Shown here: positions 17,545 through 26,229 of the stretch, one piece after another | Position numbering within the stretch: the first letter of the stretch is position 1 | Layout of the letters: every line of letters starts with the position of its first letter | Origin: Roseobacter fucihabitans | GTDB lineage: Bacteria > Pseudomonadota > Alphaproteobacteria > Rhodobacterales > Rhodobacteraceae | Direction: 5' to 3' | Assembly (NCBI RefSeq): GCF_014337925.2 | Contig: NZ_CP143423.1 | Span: 1,766,501 to 1,830,500 of the forward strand | Length of the DNA stretch: 64,000 nucleotides | The notes under the pieces: generated by a model | Told to the model about the DNA's origin: nothing | The model's input: only the letters and a program-made list of their open reading frames with translations | Databases searched by the model: none | Position numbers and translations under genes: made by a program

Positions 17545-19572
17545 TCAGACTGCGATCTTACCACCGCCCTGTTTCGTGACCACGACCACGGAGGGGCGCG
17601 GTGGCATGGCGGCATCGAAATCCGGCCAGCGGGTAGCCGGGTCCTCGAAGGTCGAATCGCGCTCGAACCCTTTGAGGTCCTTGGTGCCATCCGTGCCGGG
17701 GTGCTGTACCGCCAGAAACAGGGTTTCGCCGCTGTCATGGAAGTAGGGGCCGCAAAGCTCGCCCCCCACCGGGCAGCGGAAGAACAGCTTGGACGTGCCG
17801 CGCAGATCGCCGTCCGTTTCAACCCCGTAAAGCCCGTCCGATTTGCCGGTCTTGCCCCAGCTTGAGCCTTGATCCGTGGAGACCCACAAACGCCCCTCGG
17901 CATCGAAGGCGCAGTTGTCCGGTGAGCCAAACCAGCCGTTCTCAGAGGTTTCTGGGTTCCACTGCGCGCCGACTTCCTCGATGGTGGGATCGCCGCATTT
18001 CACCAGAATGGACCAGGTGCCAGTGGTGGCGGCATGATCCTCACCCGCCTCCTTGATCTCGATGATGTGGCCAAAGGAGGACTCCGCACGCGGGTTGGCC
18101 GCATTGACCTGATCCGCCTTGCGCCGGGTGTTGTTGGTCAACATCACATAGGCGGTGCCATTGGGACCGGGGTTGGCATCCTCGGGCCGGTCCATCGGGG
18201 TGGCCCCGAGATAATCCGCCGCAAGACGCGTGTCGATCATCACATCGGCCTGATCGTTGAACCCGTTCTCAGCGGTCAGTGGACCGGTCCCATGCACCAG
18301 CGGCAACCAGGCGATGGTGCCGTCCTCGTCAAAGCGCGCGACATAAAGCGTGCCATCCGAGAAAAGCGAACTGCCAAAAACGGCCGTTTCATCCGTAACA
18401 TCCCCGCCCGATACATATTTATACATGTAATCAAAGCGGTTATCGTCGCCGGAATAGACAACAAGCTTGCCGCTGGAAGATATGGTCGATTCCGCACCCT
18501 CATGGCGGAACCGCCCCAGCGCGGTGTGTTTGATCGGCTTGGCATCCGGGTTGCGCGGGTCCACCTCCACGATCCAACCCCAGCGGTTGGGCTCATTGGG
18601 CTCCTTGTCGATGTTCCAGCGGTCATGATGCTGCCCCCAGGCATACCAACGCCCCGGCACGCCGTAACGCTTCATGCTGGTGGCCTCGGGCTGCGCGGAG
18701 ACGTCGGGTTTGTCCTCGCCGTCCACTACATCGCTCCAGAAATAGCCGTGGAAGTTCTCCTCCGCCATCAGGTACGTGCCCCAGGGGGTCATGCCACCCG
18801 CGCAATTGTTCACCGTGCCGATGACGGTCATGCCTTCGGGGTCCGCGTTGGTTTGCATCCGGGCGTGACCGGCGGCGGGGCCGTCGATGGTCATTTCGGT
18901 GCTATGCGGTGTGATGCGGCGGTTGTATTTGCTGTCACGCACCAGCGCCCATTTGCCGTCCTCGCCTTGGGCGATTTCAACAACCGAACCGCCATGCGCG
19001 GCCATTTCGATGTCCACCAGCTCCTTGGTCATGCCTGCAAAACCGGCGCGGTCCTGACGGCCAAGGCCCGGAAACATGACTTCTTCATTGGTGTATTCAT
19101 GGTTCACGCAGAGCAATCCGCGCGTGCCCTCATCATTGAGCGCCGTGAAGCCGACATAGTCGTTGTTATAGCCGAATTGCTGTAATTGCGCCTCGGCGCT
19201 CTGGTTCATGACGTCAAATTCCGGCGCATCCGCGGTGATCGGATCACCCCAGCGCAGCAGGATATCGGCGTTATAGCCTTCAGCGATATGGTGGGTTTCA
19301 TCGTTGCCCCATGCCAGCTCTTCGAAATTGTAGCGCCCCTGCGTTGCGGCAGCGGCCTGTTTCGGCGCGATCATCGCCGAGGTGCCAAACAGCGCGGTCG
19401 TCGCAGTAACGCCCAGCACACCCTTGAGCATGTCGCGGCGCCCATAGCGGCGGTTGATCACATCCCCGATGGTGCGGGTCAGGTTGGGGTTCGTCGGAAT
19501 ATCGTCAAAGGCCTCAAAGGCTTCTGCTTTGTTGCCGATTGTCGGGTCTTGGATGATGTCTTTACGGTCCAT
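17545..19572 (-). CDS. PhoX-like DUF839 alkaline phosphatase, Tat-exported
   Basis: Large periplasmic phosphatase-like protein, 675 residues. PhoX enzymes are calcium/iron-dependent alkaline phosphatases that release phosphate from esters and are exported folded. The twin-arginine signal lies at about residues 45-65 ('GRRDMLKGVLGVTATTALFG') after a long polar leader, as is normal for PhoX. Family segments include 'FGYNNDYVGFTALNDEGTRGLLCVNHEYT', 'NNCAGGMTPWGTYLMAEENF', 'GWIVEVDPRNP' and 'DNCAFDAEGRLWVSTDQG'. ATG 19572 is preferred because GAGGA lies six bases upstream; ATG 19584 is in frame. It fits the phosphorus-scavenging genes further along the window. True substrate untested. Confidence 0.88.
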   Translation of the reverse strand: MDRKDIIQDPTIGNKAEAFEAFDDIPTNPNLTRTIGDVINRRYGRRDMLKGVLGVTATTALFGTSAMIAPKQAAAATQGRYNFEELAWGNDETHHIAEGYNADILLRWGDPITADAPEFDVMNQSAEAQLQQFGYNNDYVGFTALNDEGTRGLLCVNHEYTNEEVMFPGLGRQDRAGFAGMTKELVDIEMAAHGGSVVEIAQGEDGKWALVRDSKYNRRITPHSTEMTIDGPAAGHARMQTNADPEGMTVIGTVNNCAGGMTPWGTYLMAEENFHGYFWSDVVDGEDKPDVSAQPEATSMKRYGVPGRWYAWGQHHDRWNIDKEPNEPNRWGWIVEVDPRNPDAKPIKHTALGRFRHEGAESTISSSGKLVVYSGDDNRFDYMYKYVSGGDVTDETAVFGSSLFSDGTLYVARFDEDGTIAWLPLVHGTGPLTAENGFNDQADVMIDTRLAADYLGATPMDRPEDANPGPNGTAYVMLTNNTRRKADQVNAANPRAESSFGHIIEIKEAGEDHAATTGTWSILVKCGDPTIEEVGAQWNPETSENGWFGSPDNCAFDAEGRLWVSTDQGSSWGKTGKSDGLYGVETDGDLRGTSKLFFRCPVGGELCGPYFHDSGETLFLAVQHPGTDGTKDLKGFERDSTFEDPATRWPDFDAAMPPRPSVVVVTKQGGGKIAV

Positions 19573-19731
19573 TGGCTTCCTCATGTTGGTAACTAGGGGA
19601 CGAACATGGTCGCGGGGTCGCGCCACGTGTTGTACGCCTGACATGACTGCGCCGTGTAACGACGGTATGACGGATCAGGCGGGTTTTTTTGGGTTTCCCG
19701 CGTTAACTGTACCTTCAACCGATGCGTGAAA

Positions 19732-20931
19732 TCAAATGATCCGTGAGAGGAGGTCGGGAATGTGCTTTCTGAAAGGGAAAAAGCCCTTTGTTGCCAGCGG
19801 CCAGGAAGCATCGTCATAGGGACGGCGCATGGCAATGAGGCTTGGCGCATCCGGGTGATTGCGCAGGGAGTGCAGAACTGCGGCAATTGGTCCCACCGGT
19901 GCATGGGGCGTGACGATCTGGTCCAGGCCTTTGGTTGCGGCCCAGGTGATGATGTCCTGGGCGGTGGTCAGGTTTTCGCGCTCCCCCAACCTGTCCGACC
20001 AGCGCGCGGTGACGTCGTTCATGGCTGCCCCGCGAAAATCCGCGACATGCGGCGCGGGTGTCTGTGGGCTGTATCCGTTTTCAGGAGACAGTGTGGCCGT
20101 GGCGAGGGGCGCGATCTGCTCCAGGACGAATCCGGGGCTGAGGTCTTCGGAATGTAGCAGCAATCCCGTTCTAAGTGCAGGATCGGGTGTGGTGGTGGGC
20201 GGCAGGGCGCGCGGCGGGTGCGGCGCAGTTGCGAGCAGCGGGGCGGCATGGGTGGCGAGCCCCTGTGGTCTGAAACGGCCTTCGGTATATTTTTCAATGT
20301 TGTCGGCGCGCGCCAGATAGGTTTTGCCCTGTGTCTGCTGGCCCGAGACCCAACGCCAGCTGAGCGTGTTGGAGGCCGGATCCCCGTCCAGTAGGTGGCG
20401 CAGAAAGAAATCCGCCCCCAAGCTCCAGGGCAGGCGCAACGTAAAGACCCAGATGGAGGCGAACCACATGCGCGCGTGATTATGCAGATACCCCGTCTGC
20501 ACCAATTCCCGCGCCCAATGATCAAAGCAATCGATCCCGGTGGTGCCGAGACAGGCGCTTTCCCATCGCGCGCGCAGTCCGGATTGAGTTTGCAAATCGT
20601 CAACATCCCGCTGCAGGTCTGCGCGGTATTGCTCCCAGACGCCGGGGCGCAATTCCAGCCAGCCTTTCCAATAGGTGCGCCAGAACACTTCCTGAATGAA
20701 TTTTTCCGCCGCCGCTTGGCTATGACGGGCCAGTACGGCCTCCAGCACCTCTGCTTCGGTGATAAGGCGGCAGCGCAGATAAGGCGAGAGCGTCGATACG
20801 CCCGTATGGCCCTGCGCCCCAAGGTCATAGTTGCGCCGCGCCGCGTAACTGCGCCCGGCGTTGGGGATGAAACGGGCCAGCCGTTCGAGGGCGGCCGTGC
20901 GGGTCGGGGGGAATATATCCAATGCGCTCAT
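19732..20931 (-). CDS. Photolyase/cryptochrome-like flavoprotein with swapped domain order
   Basis: 399 residues. The first ~230 residues match the helical FAD-binding half of photolyases: 'GVSTLSPYLRCRLITEAEV', 'EVFWRTYWKGWLELRPGVW', 'TGYLHNHARMWFASIWVF' and 'LDGDPASNTLSWRWVSGQQTQGKTY'. In normal photolyases this half comes after an alpha/beta domain. Here nothing precedes it, and the last ~150 residues instead contain 'TGLLLHSEDLSPG' (like the usual first strand) and finish with 'ATKGFFPFRKHIPDLL', which resembles the 'FTPFxK' segment that normally ends the alpha/beta domain. The protein may therefore be circularly permuted. It could repair DNA or sense blue light; the chromophore pocket is unclear. 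ATG 20931 was taken as start. Confidence 0.8.
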   Translation of the reverse strand: MSALDIFPPTRTAALERLARFIPNAGRSYAARRNYDLGAQGHTGVSTLSPYLRCRLITEAEVLEAVLARHSQAAAEKFIQEVFWRTYWKGWLELRPGVWEQYRADLQRDVDDLQTQSGLRARWESACLGTTGIDCFDHWARELVQTGYLHNHARMWFASIWVFTLRLPWSLGADFFLRHLLDGDPASNTLSWRWVSGQQTQGKTYLARADNIEKYTEGRFRPQGLATHAAPLLATAPHPPRALPPTTTPDPALRTGLLLHSEDLSPGFVLEQIAPLATATLSPENGYSPQTPAPHVADFRGAAMNDVTARWSDRLGERENLTTAQDIITWAATKGLDQIVTPHAPVGPIAAVLHSLRNHPDAPSLIAMRRPYDDASWPLATKGFFPFRKHIPDLLSRII

Positions 20932-21082
20932 TGGGGGGCAGATAAGGCGCGCGCAACATTGATCAACAGGATTACCTAAGATTGAACCGGCCCCCCTTGC
21001 GGCCCCCGTTTGGCAATACTAAGCTTTGGGTAACGGTTCGCGGAGTATGGTCTTAGCGAACACCAATGAACAGGCATCCCAC

Positions 21083-21712
21083 ATGAACGATCCCATCGAC
21101 ACCTATATGAACCTTGTCCCCATGGTTGTGGAGCAAACCAGCCGGGGCGAGCGGGCTTATGACATCTTTTCGCGCTTGCTCAAGGAACGGATTATTTTCA
21201 TCAATGGTCCGATCCACAGCGGCATGAGCCACCTGATTGTTGCGCAGCTGCTGCATCTGGAGGCGGAAAATCCGTCCAAGGAAATCAGCATATACGTCAA
21301 TTCGCCCGGTGGTGAGGTAACGGCAGGCCTGTCGATTTATGATACGATGCAATATATCCGGCCCAAGGTATCGACCCTGATCTGCGGTATGGCCGCCTCG
21401 ATGGGGTCGGTCATTGCGATTGGTGGCGAGAAGGGGATGCGGTTTGCCTTGCCGAATGCGGAAGTGATGATCCACCAGCCCTCGGGCGGCTCGCAGGGCA
21501 AAGCCGAGGATATCCTGATTTCCGCGCGCCACATCGAGCGGACCCGTGAGCGGATGTATCACCTTTATGTCAAGCACTCTGGCCAATCGCTTAAGACCGT
21601 GCAAAAGGCGCTGGACCGGGATCTGTGGATGACGCCCGAAGAGGCCAAGGAATGGGGTCATGTCGACGAGATCGTCGAGAGCCGCAGTAGCGAAGATGAT
21701 GACAAGAAATAG
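21083..21712 (+). CDS. clpP: ATP-dependent Clp protease proteolytic subunit ClpP
   Basis: Serine peptidase that forms the degradation chamber for ClpX/ClpA, 209 residues, normal length. The catalytic triad is visible: Ser106 in 'GMAASMGS', His131 in '[13 protein letters not shown]', Asp180 in 'ALDRDLWMT'. The N-terminal '[33 protein letters not shown]' fits a start at ATG 21083; in-frame starts upstream (21026) would add an unrelated leader. clpX follows 134 bases later on the same strand, the standard arrangement. Confidence 0.97.
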   Translation: MNDPIDTYMNLVPMVVEQTSRGERAYDIFSRLLKERIIFINGPIHSGMSHLIVAQLLHLEAENPSKEISIYVNSPGGEVTAGLSIYDTMQYIRPKVSTLICGMAASMGSVIAIGGEKGMRFALPNAEVMIHQPSGGSQGKAEDILISARHIERTRERMYHLYVKHSGQSLKTVQKALDRDLWMTPEEAKEWGHVDEIVESRSSEDDDKK

Positions 21713-21846
21713 GCAGCACGGGACGCGGCGCGTTTACCAATTAGCGATTGTGGACCTGAAAACGCTGGCCTAAACTGCCAAGATAAGTTCGAACGTCCCA
21801 GAACATGGGGCGACACAGATGACACGCGAGACCTGAAAGAGTTGAT

Positions 21847-23112
21847 ATGGCTACGAATTCGACGGGCGACAGCAAGAACACCCTTTATTGCAGCTTCTGC
21901 GGCAAGAGCCAGCATGAGGTGCGCAAGCTGATTGCTGGTCCGACCGTCTTCATCTGTGATGAATGTGTCGAGCTTTGCATGGACATTATTCGCGAGGAAA
22001 CAAAGGCCTCCGGTTTGAAGGCGACGGATGGTGTTCCGACGCCCAAGGACATTTGCGAGGTCCTGGATGATTATGTGATCGGTCAGGCCACGGCAAAGCG
22101 GGTTCTGTCGGTGGCGGTGCACAACCATTACAAACGGTTGAATCACGCGCAAAAGGGCGGCGATATCGAGCTGGCGAAGTCCAACATCCTGCTGATTGGC
22201 CCAACGGGTTGTGGTAAAACGCTTTTGGCACAGACGCTTGCGCGGATTCTGGATGTGCCGTTCACCATGGCCGATGCCACCACGCTGACCGAAGCGGGAT
22301 ATGTTGGGGAGGACGTTGAGAACATCATCCTCAAGCTGCTGCAATCCTCCGAGTATAATGTGGAGCGGGCGCAGCGTGGTATCGTATATATTGACGAGGT
22401 CGATAAGATTACGCGTAAATCGGAAAACCCCTCGATTACCCGCGATGTGTCGGGCGAGGGTGTGCAGCAGGCCTTGTTGAAACTGATGGAGGGCACCGTG
22501 GCCTCCGTCCCGCCTCAGGGCGGGCGCAAACATCCCCAGCAGGAATTCCTGCAAGTAGATACAACGAATATCCTGTTTATCTGCGGTGGTGCCTTTGCGG
22601 GGCTGGACAAGATCATTGCGGCGCGTGGCAAAGGATCGGCCATGGGGTTTGGGGCGGATGTGCGTGATAATGATGCGCGTGGCGTTGGCGAGATATTCAC
22701 TGATCTTGAACCGGAAGACCTGCTCAAATTCGGCCTGATACCGGAGTTTGTTGGCCGTTTGCCGGTTCTGGCAACGTTGGAAGATCTGGATGAGGATGCT
22801 CTTGTCACGATCCTGACGCAGCCGAAAAACGCTTTGGTCAAGCAATATCAGCGCCTGTTCGAACTCGAAGATACAGAACTGAGTTTCACAGATGACGCGC
22901 TTGCGGCAATCGCCAAGCGGGCGATTGAGCGCAAGACCGGTGCGCGGGGCCTGCGCTCGATCCTGGAGGACATCCTGCTTGATACGATGTTCGAGCTTCC
23001 TGGACTCGATAGCGTCAATGAGGTCGTGGTGAATGAAGAGGCGGTCAACTCTGACGCAGCACCTTTGATGATCCATTCTGATGCTGAAAAAGAACCTGCA
23101 AGTGCTGGCTGA
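21847..23112 (+). CDS. clpX: ATP-dependent Clp protease ATPase subunit ClpX
   Basis: AAA+ unfoldase that feeds substrates to ClpP, 421 residues, normal length. The N-terminal zinc-binding domain has its four cysteines in 'YCSFCGKS' and '[10 protein letters not shown]'. Walker A '[15 protein letters not shown]' lies near residue 119, Walker B '[10 protein letters not shown]' near 183, the pore/loop region in '[12 protein letters not shown]', the sensor-type '[12 protein letters not shown]', and the small domain ends with '[18 protein letters not shown]'. GAAAGAG lies shortly before ATG 21847. Confidence 0.97.
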   Translation: MATNSTGDSKNTLYCSFCGKSQHEVRKLIAGPTVFICDECVELCMDIIREETKASGLKATDGVPTPKDICEVLDDYVIGQATAKRVLSVAVHNHYKRLNHAQKGGDIELAKSNILLIGPTGCGKTLLAQTLARILDVPFTMADATTLTEAGYVGEDVENIILKLLQSSEYNVERAQRGIVYIDEVDKITRKSENPSITRDVSGEGVQQALLKLMEGTVASVPPQGGRKHPQQEFLQVDTTNILFICGGAFAGLDKIIAARGKGSAMGFGADVRDNDARGVGEIFTDLEPEDLLKFGLIPEFVGRLPVLATLEDLDEDALVTILTQPKNALVKQYQRLFELEDTELSFTDDALAAIAKRAIERKTGARGLRSILEDILLDTMFELPGLDSVNEVVVNEEAVNSDAAPLMIHSDAEKEPASAG

Positions 23113-23996
23113 GACTGCGGCGTTCGAACATTAAGTCTGACCAGAGGGTTGCGTTTTTAGAGAAATGTGATGAGCCGAGGAAGTGGTCTTCGGCCCGCGC
23201 CGGGTAAATAGCCCGTGGCTGCCCCGGCGTGCCAATTGTCTATTGTGAAGGTCTGAGGAACAGGATCACCGACGCAGGCAGGTATCGTAAAGCTTTGATA
23301 CTATGTTTTGATGCGCCCGTAATATGCGACTTGGTCGGAGTATCGATCGGGATATTCATGCCGGCGGAAATAAAAAAAAATTTGTTTATAACGACTTGAC
23401 GAAGACGTGGCCAGCAAGGCGGGGCTGATACGAAGTGTGGCCAAAGGGAAGCCAGCAAGAGCGCAATGATCGTGCGATAGGGAACCACCTTTTCAGAAAC
23501 GTATTTTGGAGAGCCTCCAAGTGGCGGGAGTCTCGGGCCATGCGCTAAGTTTTTTGGCGCCGTGGTGTGAAATGTCAGCGGACCAAGCGTCACTCGCTAC
23601 GTTATGATGATAAACGCCGGGCCTATCGTTAAGGTGCTTCGACGAAGAGCATCGGGTCGTCTTTTAGGAACAAGCCGTGAAAACGACCCGTTTACTCTAT
23701 CGCTGGGTCATCCGGAATCCGCAATCGTTTGCGCAATAGCGTCGCAAAGCTTGCCGCTTTTGCAGCGATACGCGCCAAGGTCTTGGTAGGATCCGGGTGT
23801 CACCGCTCCAAGCGCCACCAGGCTAGACCCAATAGCTAAGAAATGTCCAGCCTTTCGCGAGTTCTGTAAGAGCTCCGCTCACAACCTCGCGTCTTACACG
23901 TCGATTCGTGTCGGAACCAATGGCACGCGTTATTTTCAATGACGTTGTATTAAGGGTTATGGGCTATACTCTTGTGGAAACCCTCGTGGAGCCCAA
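23113..23996. other. 884-base region without recognised gene
   Basis: Open frames at 23240-23593 (minus) and 23604-23789 (plus) show no family features, no convincing ribosome-binding sites and no codon pattern like the neighbours. The part around 23370-23400 is locally A+T-rich with a run of nine A. GCCGA/TCGGC at about 23174-23196 could form a weak hairpin after clpX. The region may be decayed DNA or hold an unrecognised RNA. Confidence 0.4.
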
Positions 23997-24359
23997 GTGA
24001 CAATTCGACGTATCAAATCTGGTGGCATATTTGAGGAAAAAATCGGCTATTGCCGGGTGGTGGTGGCGGGCGGTTGGGTATATGTCGCGGGTACTGTAGG
24101 GCAGGGAGATACCGTGCAAGCGCAGTGCCAGTCTGCGCTCGATACGATCAGAGCCGCATTGCTCAGGGCGGGGTGTGACTTTTCAGACGTTGTGCGCGTC
24201 ACCTACATGCTGCCAGAGGCTGCGGAATTTGAACTCTGCTGGCCGCTGCTTGTGGCGGCTTTTGGAGATAATCCTCCCGCGGCCAAGATGATCGAATGTG
24301 GGTTGATTGATCCTAAATATCGGATCGAAATCGAGGTGACAGCGATGCTGCACGAATAG
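23997..24359 (+). CDS. RidA family protein (second copy)
   Basis: 120-residue RidA/YjgF-type protein, probable enamine/imine hydrolase. Motifs: '[19 protein letters not shown]', '[30 protein letters not shown]', '[25 protein letters not shown]' with the late glutamate. The usual catalytic arginine position, preceding the cysteine in 'xxxRxxV', is not obvious ('AAKMIECGL'), so it may belong to an inactive or differently acting subgroup. The start is GTG 23997, with GTGGAG a few bases upstream. It is clearly diverged from the RidA at 13848. Confidence 0.85.
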   Translation: MTIRRIKSGGIFEEKIGYCRVVVAGGWVYVAGTVGQGDTVQAQCQSALDTIRAALLRAGCDFSDVVRVTYMLPEAAEFELCWPLLVAAFGDNPPAAKMIECGLIDPKYRIEIEVTAMLHE

Positions 24360-24429
24360 CCTTGCATCTATCTGGACGTTTCGTCGGTTATCCTGCATAT
24401 GTAAATTAACAATGCACCGGAGGCATTTC

Positions 24430-24813
24430 ATGGGAATTCTGACATCTATTTTGCGGTCGGTCACGTGGTGGAACGGGCAGACGCTCAACACCCAACTGTG
24501 GACGTGGCGCAATGGTGCCAAGGTCGGAGAAGACAGCCAGGGCAATATTTTTTACGAAAACAAGGATAAGTCACGCCGCTGGGTGATCTATAATGGCGAG
24601 GCAGAGGCGAGTAGGGTAGATCCCGATTGGCACGGCTGGTTGCATCATACCTGGGATACAACCCCGACGGATTCGCCTTTGCCACATAAATCCTGGGAAA
24701 AACCACATCAGGAAAACCTGACGGGCACCGCGATGTCTTATGCGCCGAAGGGGTCCATTCGACGCTCTGATCCCGCACCGCGCAGTGACTATGAGGCCTG
24801 GTCGCCGGAGTAA
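24430..24813 (+). CDS. NADH:ubiquinone oxidoreductase NDUFA12-family subunit
   Basis: 127-residue accessory subunit of respiratory complex I (B17.2/NDUFA12 family), found in alphaproteobacteria and mitochondria. Family pattern: '[31 protein letters not shown]', '[28 protein letters not shown]' and '[16 protein letters not shown]'. ATG 24430 is preferred since CGGAGG ends six bases upstream; ATG 24412 would overlap that site. It is eight bases upstream of the MlaD-like gene. Confidence 0.95.
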   Translation: MGILTSILRSVTWWNGQTLNTQLWTWRNGAKVGEDSQGNIFYENKDKSRRWVIYNGEAEASRVDPDWHGWLHHTWDTTPTDSPLPHKSWEKPHQENLTGTAMSYAPKGSIRRSDPAPRSDYEAWSPE

Positions 24814-24821
24814 AAGAATAA

Positions 24822-25268
24822 ATGTCTGAGAACACTACAGAAGTTATCGTTGGAGCGGGGGTGCTGGCCGCCGCTTTGGCCTTTGTTGTCTATGCCGGAC
24901 AGGTATCGGATTTTTCAAGCGGTGGCACAAGTTACCCGCTGGAAGCTAGTTTTCGCAGCCTTGAGGGCGTGAACGTCGGCACCGACGTGCGTCTTGCAGG
25001 CGTGCGTGTCGGCTCGGTCACGCAGGTCGATCTGAACGCGGAAACCTACCGGGCGGATACAACCGTTTCCGTTCAGGAAGGAATCGAAATCCCGGATGAC
25101 AGTGCGATTGTGATTTCCTCAGAAGGGTTGCTCGGCGGGAATTTTGTCGAAATTGTACCGGGCGGATCGCCTTTCTTTTTCGAACCTGGCGACACGATCG
25201 AGGATACGCAAGGGGCCGTGAGCCTGGTGTCGCTTTTGCTCAAATTTGTGAGCGGATCGTCGGAGTGA
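24822..25268 (+). CDS. MlaD-family outer-membrane lipid asymmetry protein
   Basis: 148-residue MCE-domain protein. MlaD forms hexameric rings bound to the MlaFE ABC transporter and handles phospholipids between inner and outer membrane. A single N-terminal membrane helix ('VIVGAGVLAAALAFVVYAG') anchors it, followed by the MCE domain with 'YPLEASFRSLEGVNVGTDVRLAGVRVGSVTQVDL' and 'AIVISSEGLLGGNFVEIVPGG'. Its stop shares a base with the next start (TGATG). The other mla genes are not in the window, which is common in Rhodobacterales for this neighbourhood. Confidence 0.93.
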   Translation: MSENTTEVIVGAGVLAAALAFVVYAGQVSDFSSGGTSYPLEASFRSLEGVNVGTDVRLAGVRVGSVTQVDLNAETYRADTTVSVQEGIEIPDDSAIVISSEGLLGGNFVEIVPGGSPFFFEPGDTIEDTQGAVSLVSLLLKFVSGSSE

Positions 25269-25621
25269 TGCTGCGGCTCGCTTTAGCTCTTGGCGTGAGC
25301 GCGGGGGCAGCGACGGCGCAGCAGGTCAGCGAAGCGGAGGGTGTCATCCTGCGGGGTCTCGATAAGATCAGTGGGCAAGTATATGATATTGAAATGAAAT
25401 CTGGCCAAACCGCAGCTTTTGATGCCTTGCAGATCACGCTTAACTCCTGTCGTTACCCCGTCGGAAATCCATCAGGCGATGCCTTTGCCGCACTTAAGGT
25501 CGTGGATATTAACAAAAGCGAAACGGTGTTTTCAGGTTGGATGGTCGCCTCAGCACCGGCTCTATCGGCGATGGACCACGCGCGCTACGACCTCTGGGTC
25601 ATGCGCTGCACGACTTCCTGA
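25268..25621 (+). CDS. DUF2155 domain protein
   Basis: 117-residue exported protein of the DUF2155 family; function unknown. Signal peptide MLRLALALGVSAGAATA, then 'DKISGQVYDIEMKSGQTAAFDALQITLNSCRYP' and 'FSGWMVASAPALSAMDHARYDLWVMRC', with two cysteines that may form a disulfide. ATG 25268 couples it to the MlaD-like gene; GTG 25265 is one codon earlier. The last 37 bases overlap the convergent aat gene. Its fixed position beside MlaD suggests an envelope role. Confidence 0.88.
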   Translation: MLRLALALGVSAGAATAQQVSEAEGVILRGLDKISGQVYDIEMKSGQTAAFDALQITLNSCRYPVGNPSGDAFAALKVVDINKSETVFSGWMVASAPALSAMDHARYDLWVMRCTTS

Positions 25622-26217
25622 GGCGCGCGCAAGGGGGGCGCGTTGAAATGAGCCTCCCCCGCAAGCGCCTGTTTCAGCGCCCTGTGATATAGCGCTCGGC
25701 TTACTTCGATCCCCCCCAGAGAGGCAAGATGCTCGGTAACGAACTGCGTGTCAAACAGCTGAAACCCGCCTTCCAACAAACGATCCACGAGACAGGCGAG
25801 CGCGATTTTTGATGCATTACTGCGTCGCGAAAACATGCTTTCACCAAAGAAAGCCGCCCCTAATGTGACGCCATAAACGCCGCCGACGAGGTTTGAGCCA
25901 TCCCATATTTCAAGGGAATGAGCTTGACCGCGTTCGTGTAAGGTAATGTAAAGGCTGCGAATTTCGGCATTGATCCAAGTGTCCGCGCGATCCGCACAGC
26001 CATCCACCACACCAGCAAAATCCTGATCAACACTGACTTCAAGGTGGGTCTGGCGCATGGCGCGGCGCAATGAGCGGGAGGCATGAAACCCATCAAGCGG
26101 CATGACCCCGCGCCGTTGCGGATCGACCCAGAAAATTTCGGGGTCATCGCGGTGCTCTGCCATGGGAAAGATCCCCTTGGCATAACCTTGCATCAGAACC
26201 TCCGGCATCAGGCGCAT
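25585..26217 (-). CDS. aat: Leucyl/phenylalanyl-tRNA-protein transferase
   Basis: Transfers Leu or Phe to N-terminal Arg/Lys of proteins, marking them for ClpAP degradation (N-degron pathway); 210 residues. Motifs: 'QGYAKGIFPMAE', 'IFWVDPQRRGVMPLDGFH', 'TWINAEIRSLYITLHERGQAHSLEIWDGSNLVGGVYGVTLGAAFFGESMFSRRSNASK', 'LFDTQFVTEHLASLGG'. The start at ATG 26217 gives MRLMPEVLM; ATG 26208 is also in frame. It follows accC by 12 bases and is probably co-transcribed with accBC. Confidence 0.96.
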   Translation of the reverse strand: MRLMPEVLMQGYAKGIFPMAEHRDDPEIFWVDPQRRGVMPLDGFHASRSLRRAMRQTHLEVSVDQDFAGVVDGCADRADTWINAEIRSLYITLHERGQAHSLEIWDGSNLVGGVYGVTLGAAFFGESMFSRRSNASKIALACLVDRLLEGGFQLFDTQFVTEHLASLGGIEVSRALYHRALKQALAGEAHFNAPPLRAPQEVVQRMTQRS

Positions 26218-26229
26218 AAGCTGCGCGGA

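Noticed and set aside
18034-19185. 383-codon open frame opposite the PhoX-like gene
   Set aside because: Shadow; the PhoX-like protein on the other strand accounts for the coding signal.
21658-23076. 472-codon open frame opposite clpX
   Set aside because: Shadow of clpX; no family resemblance.
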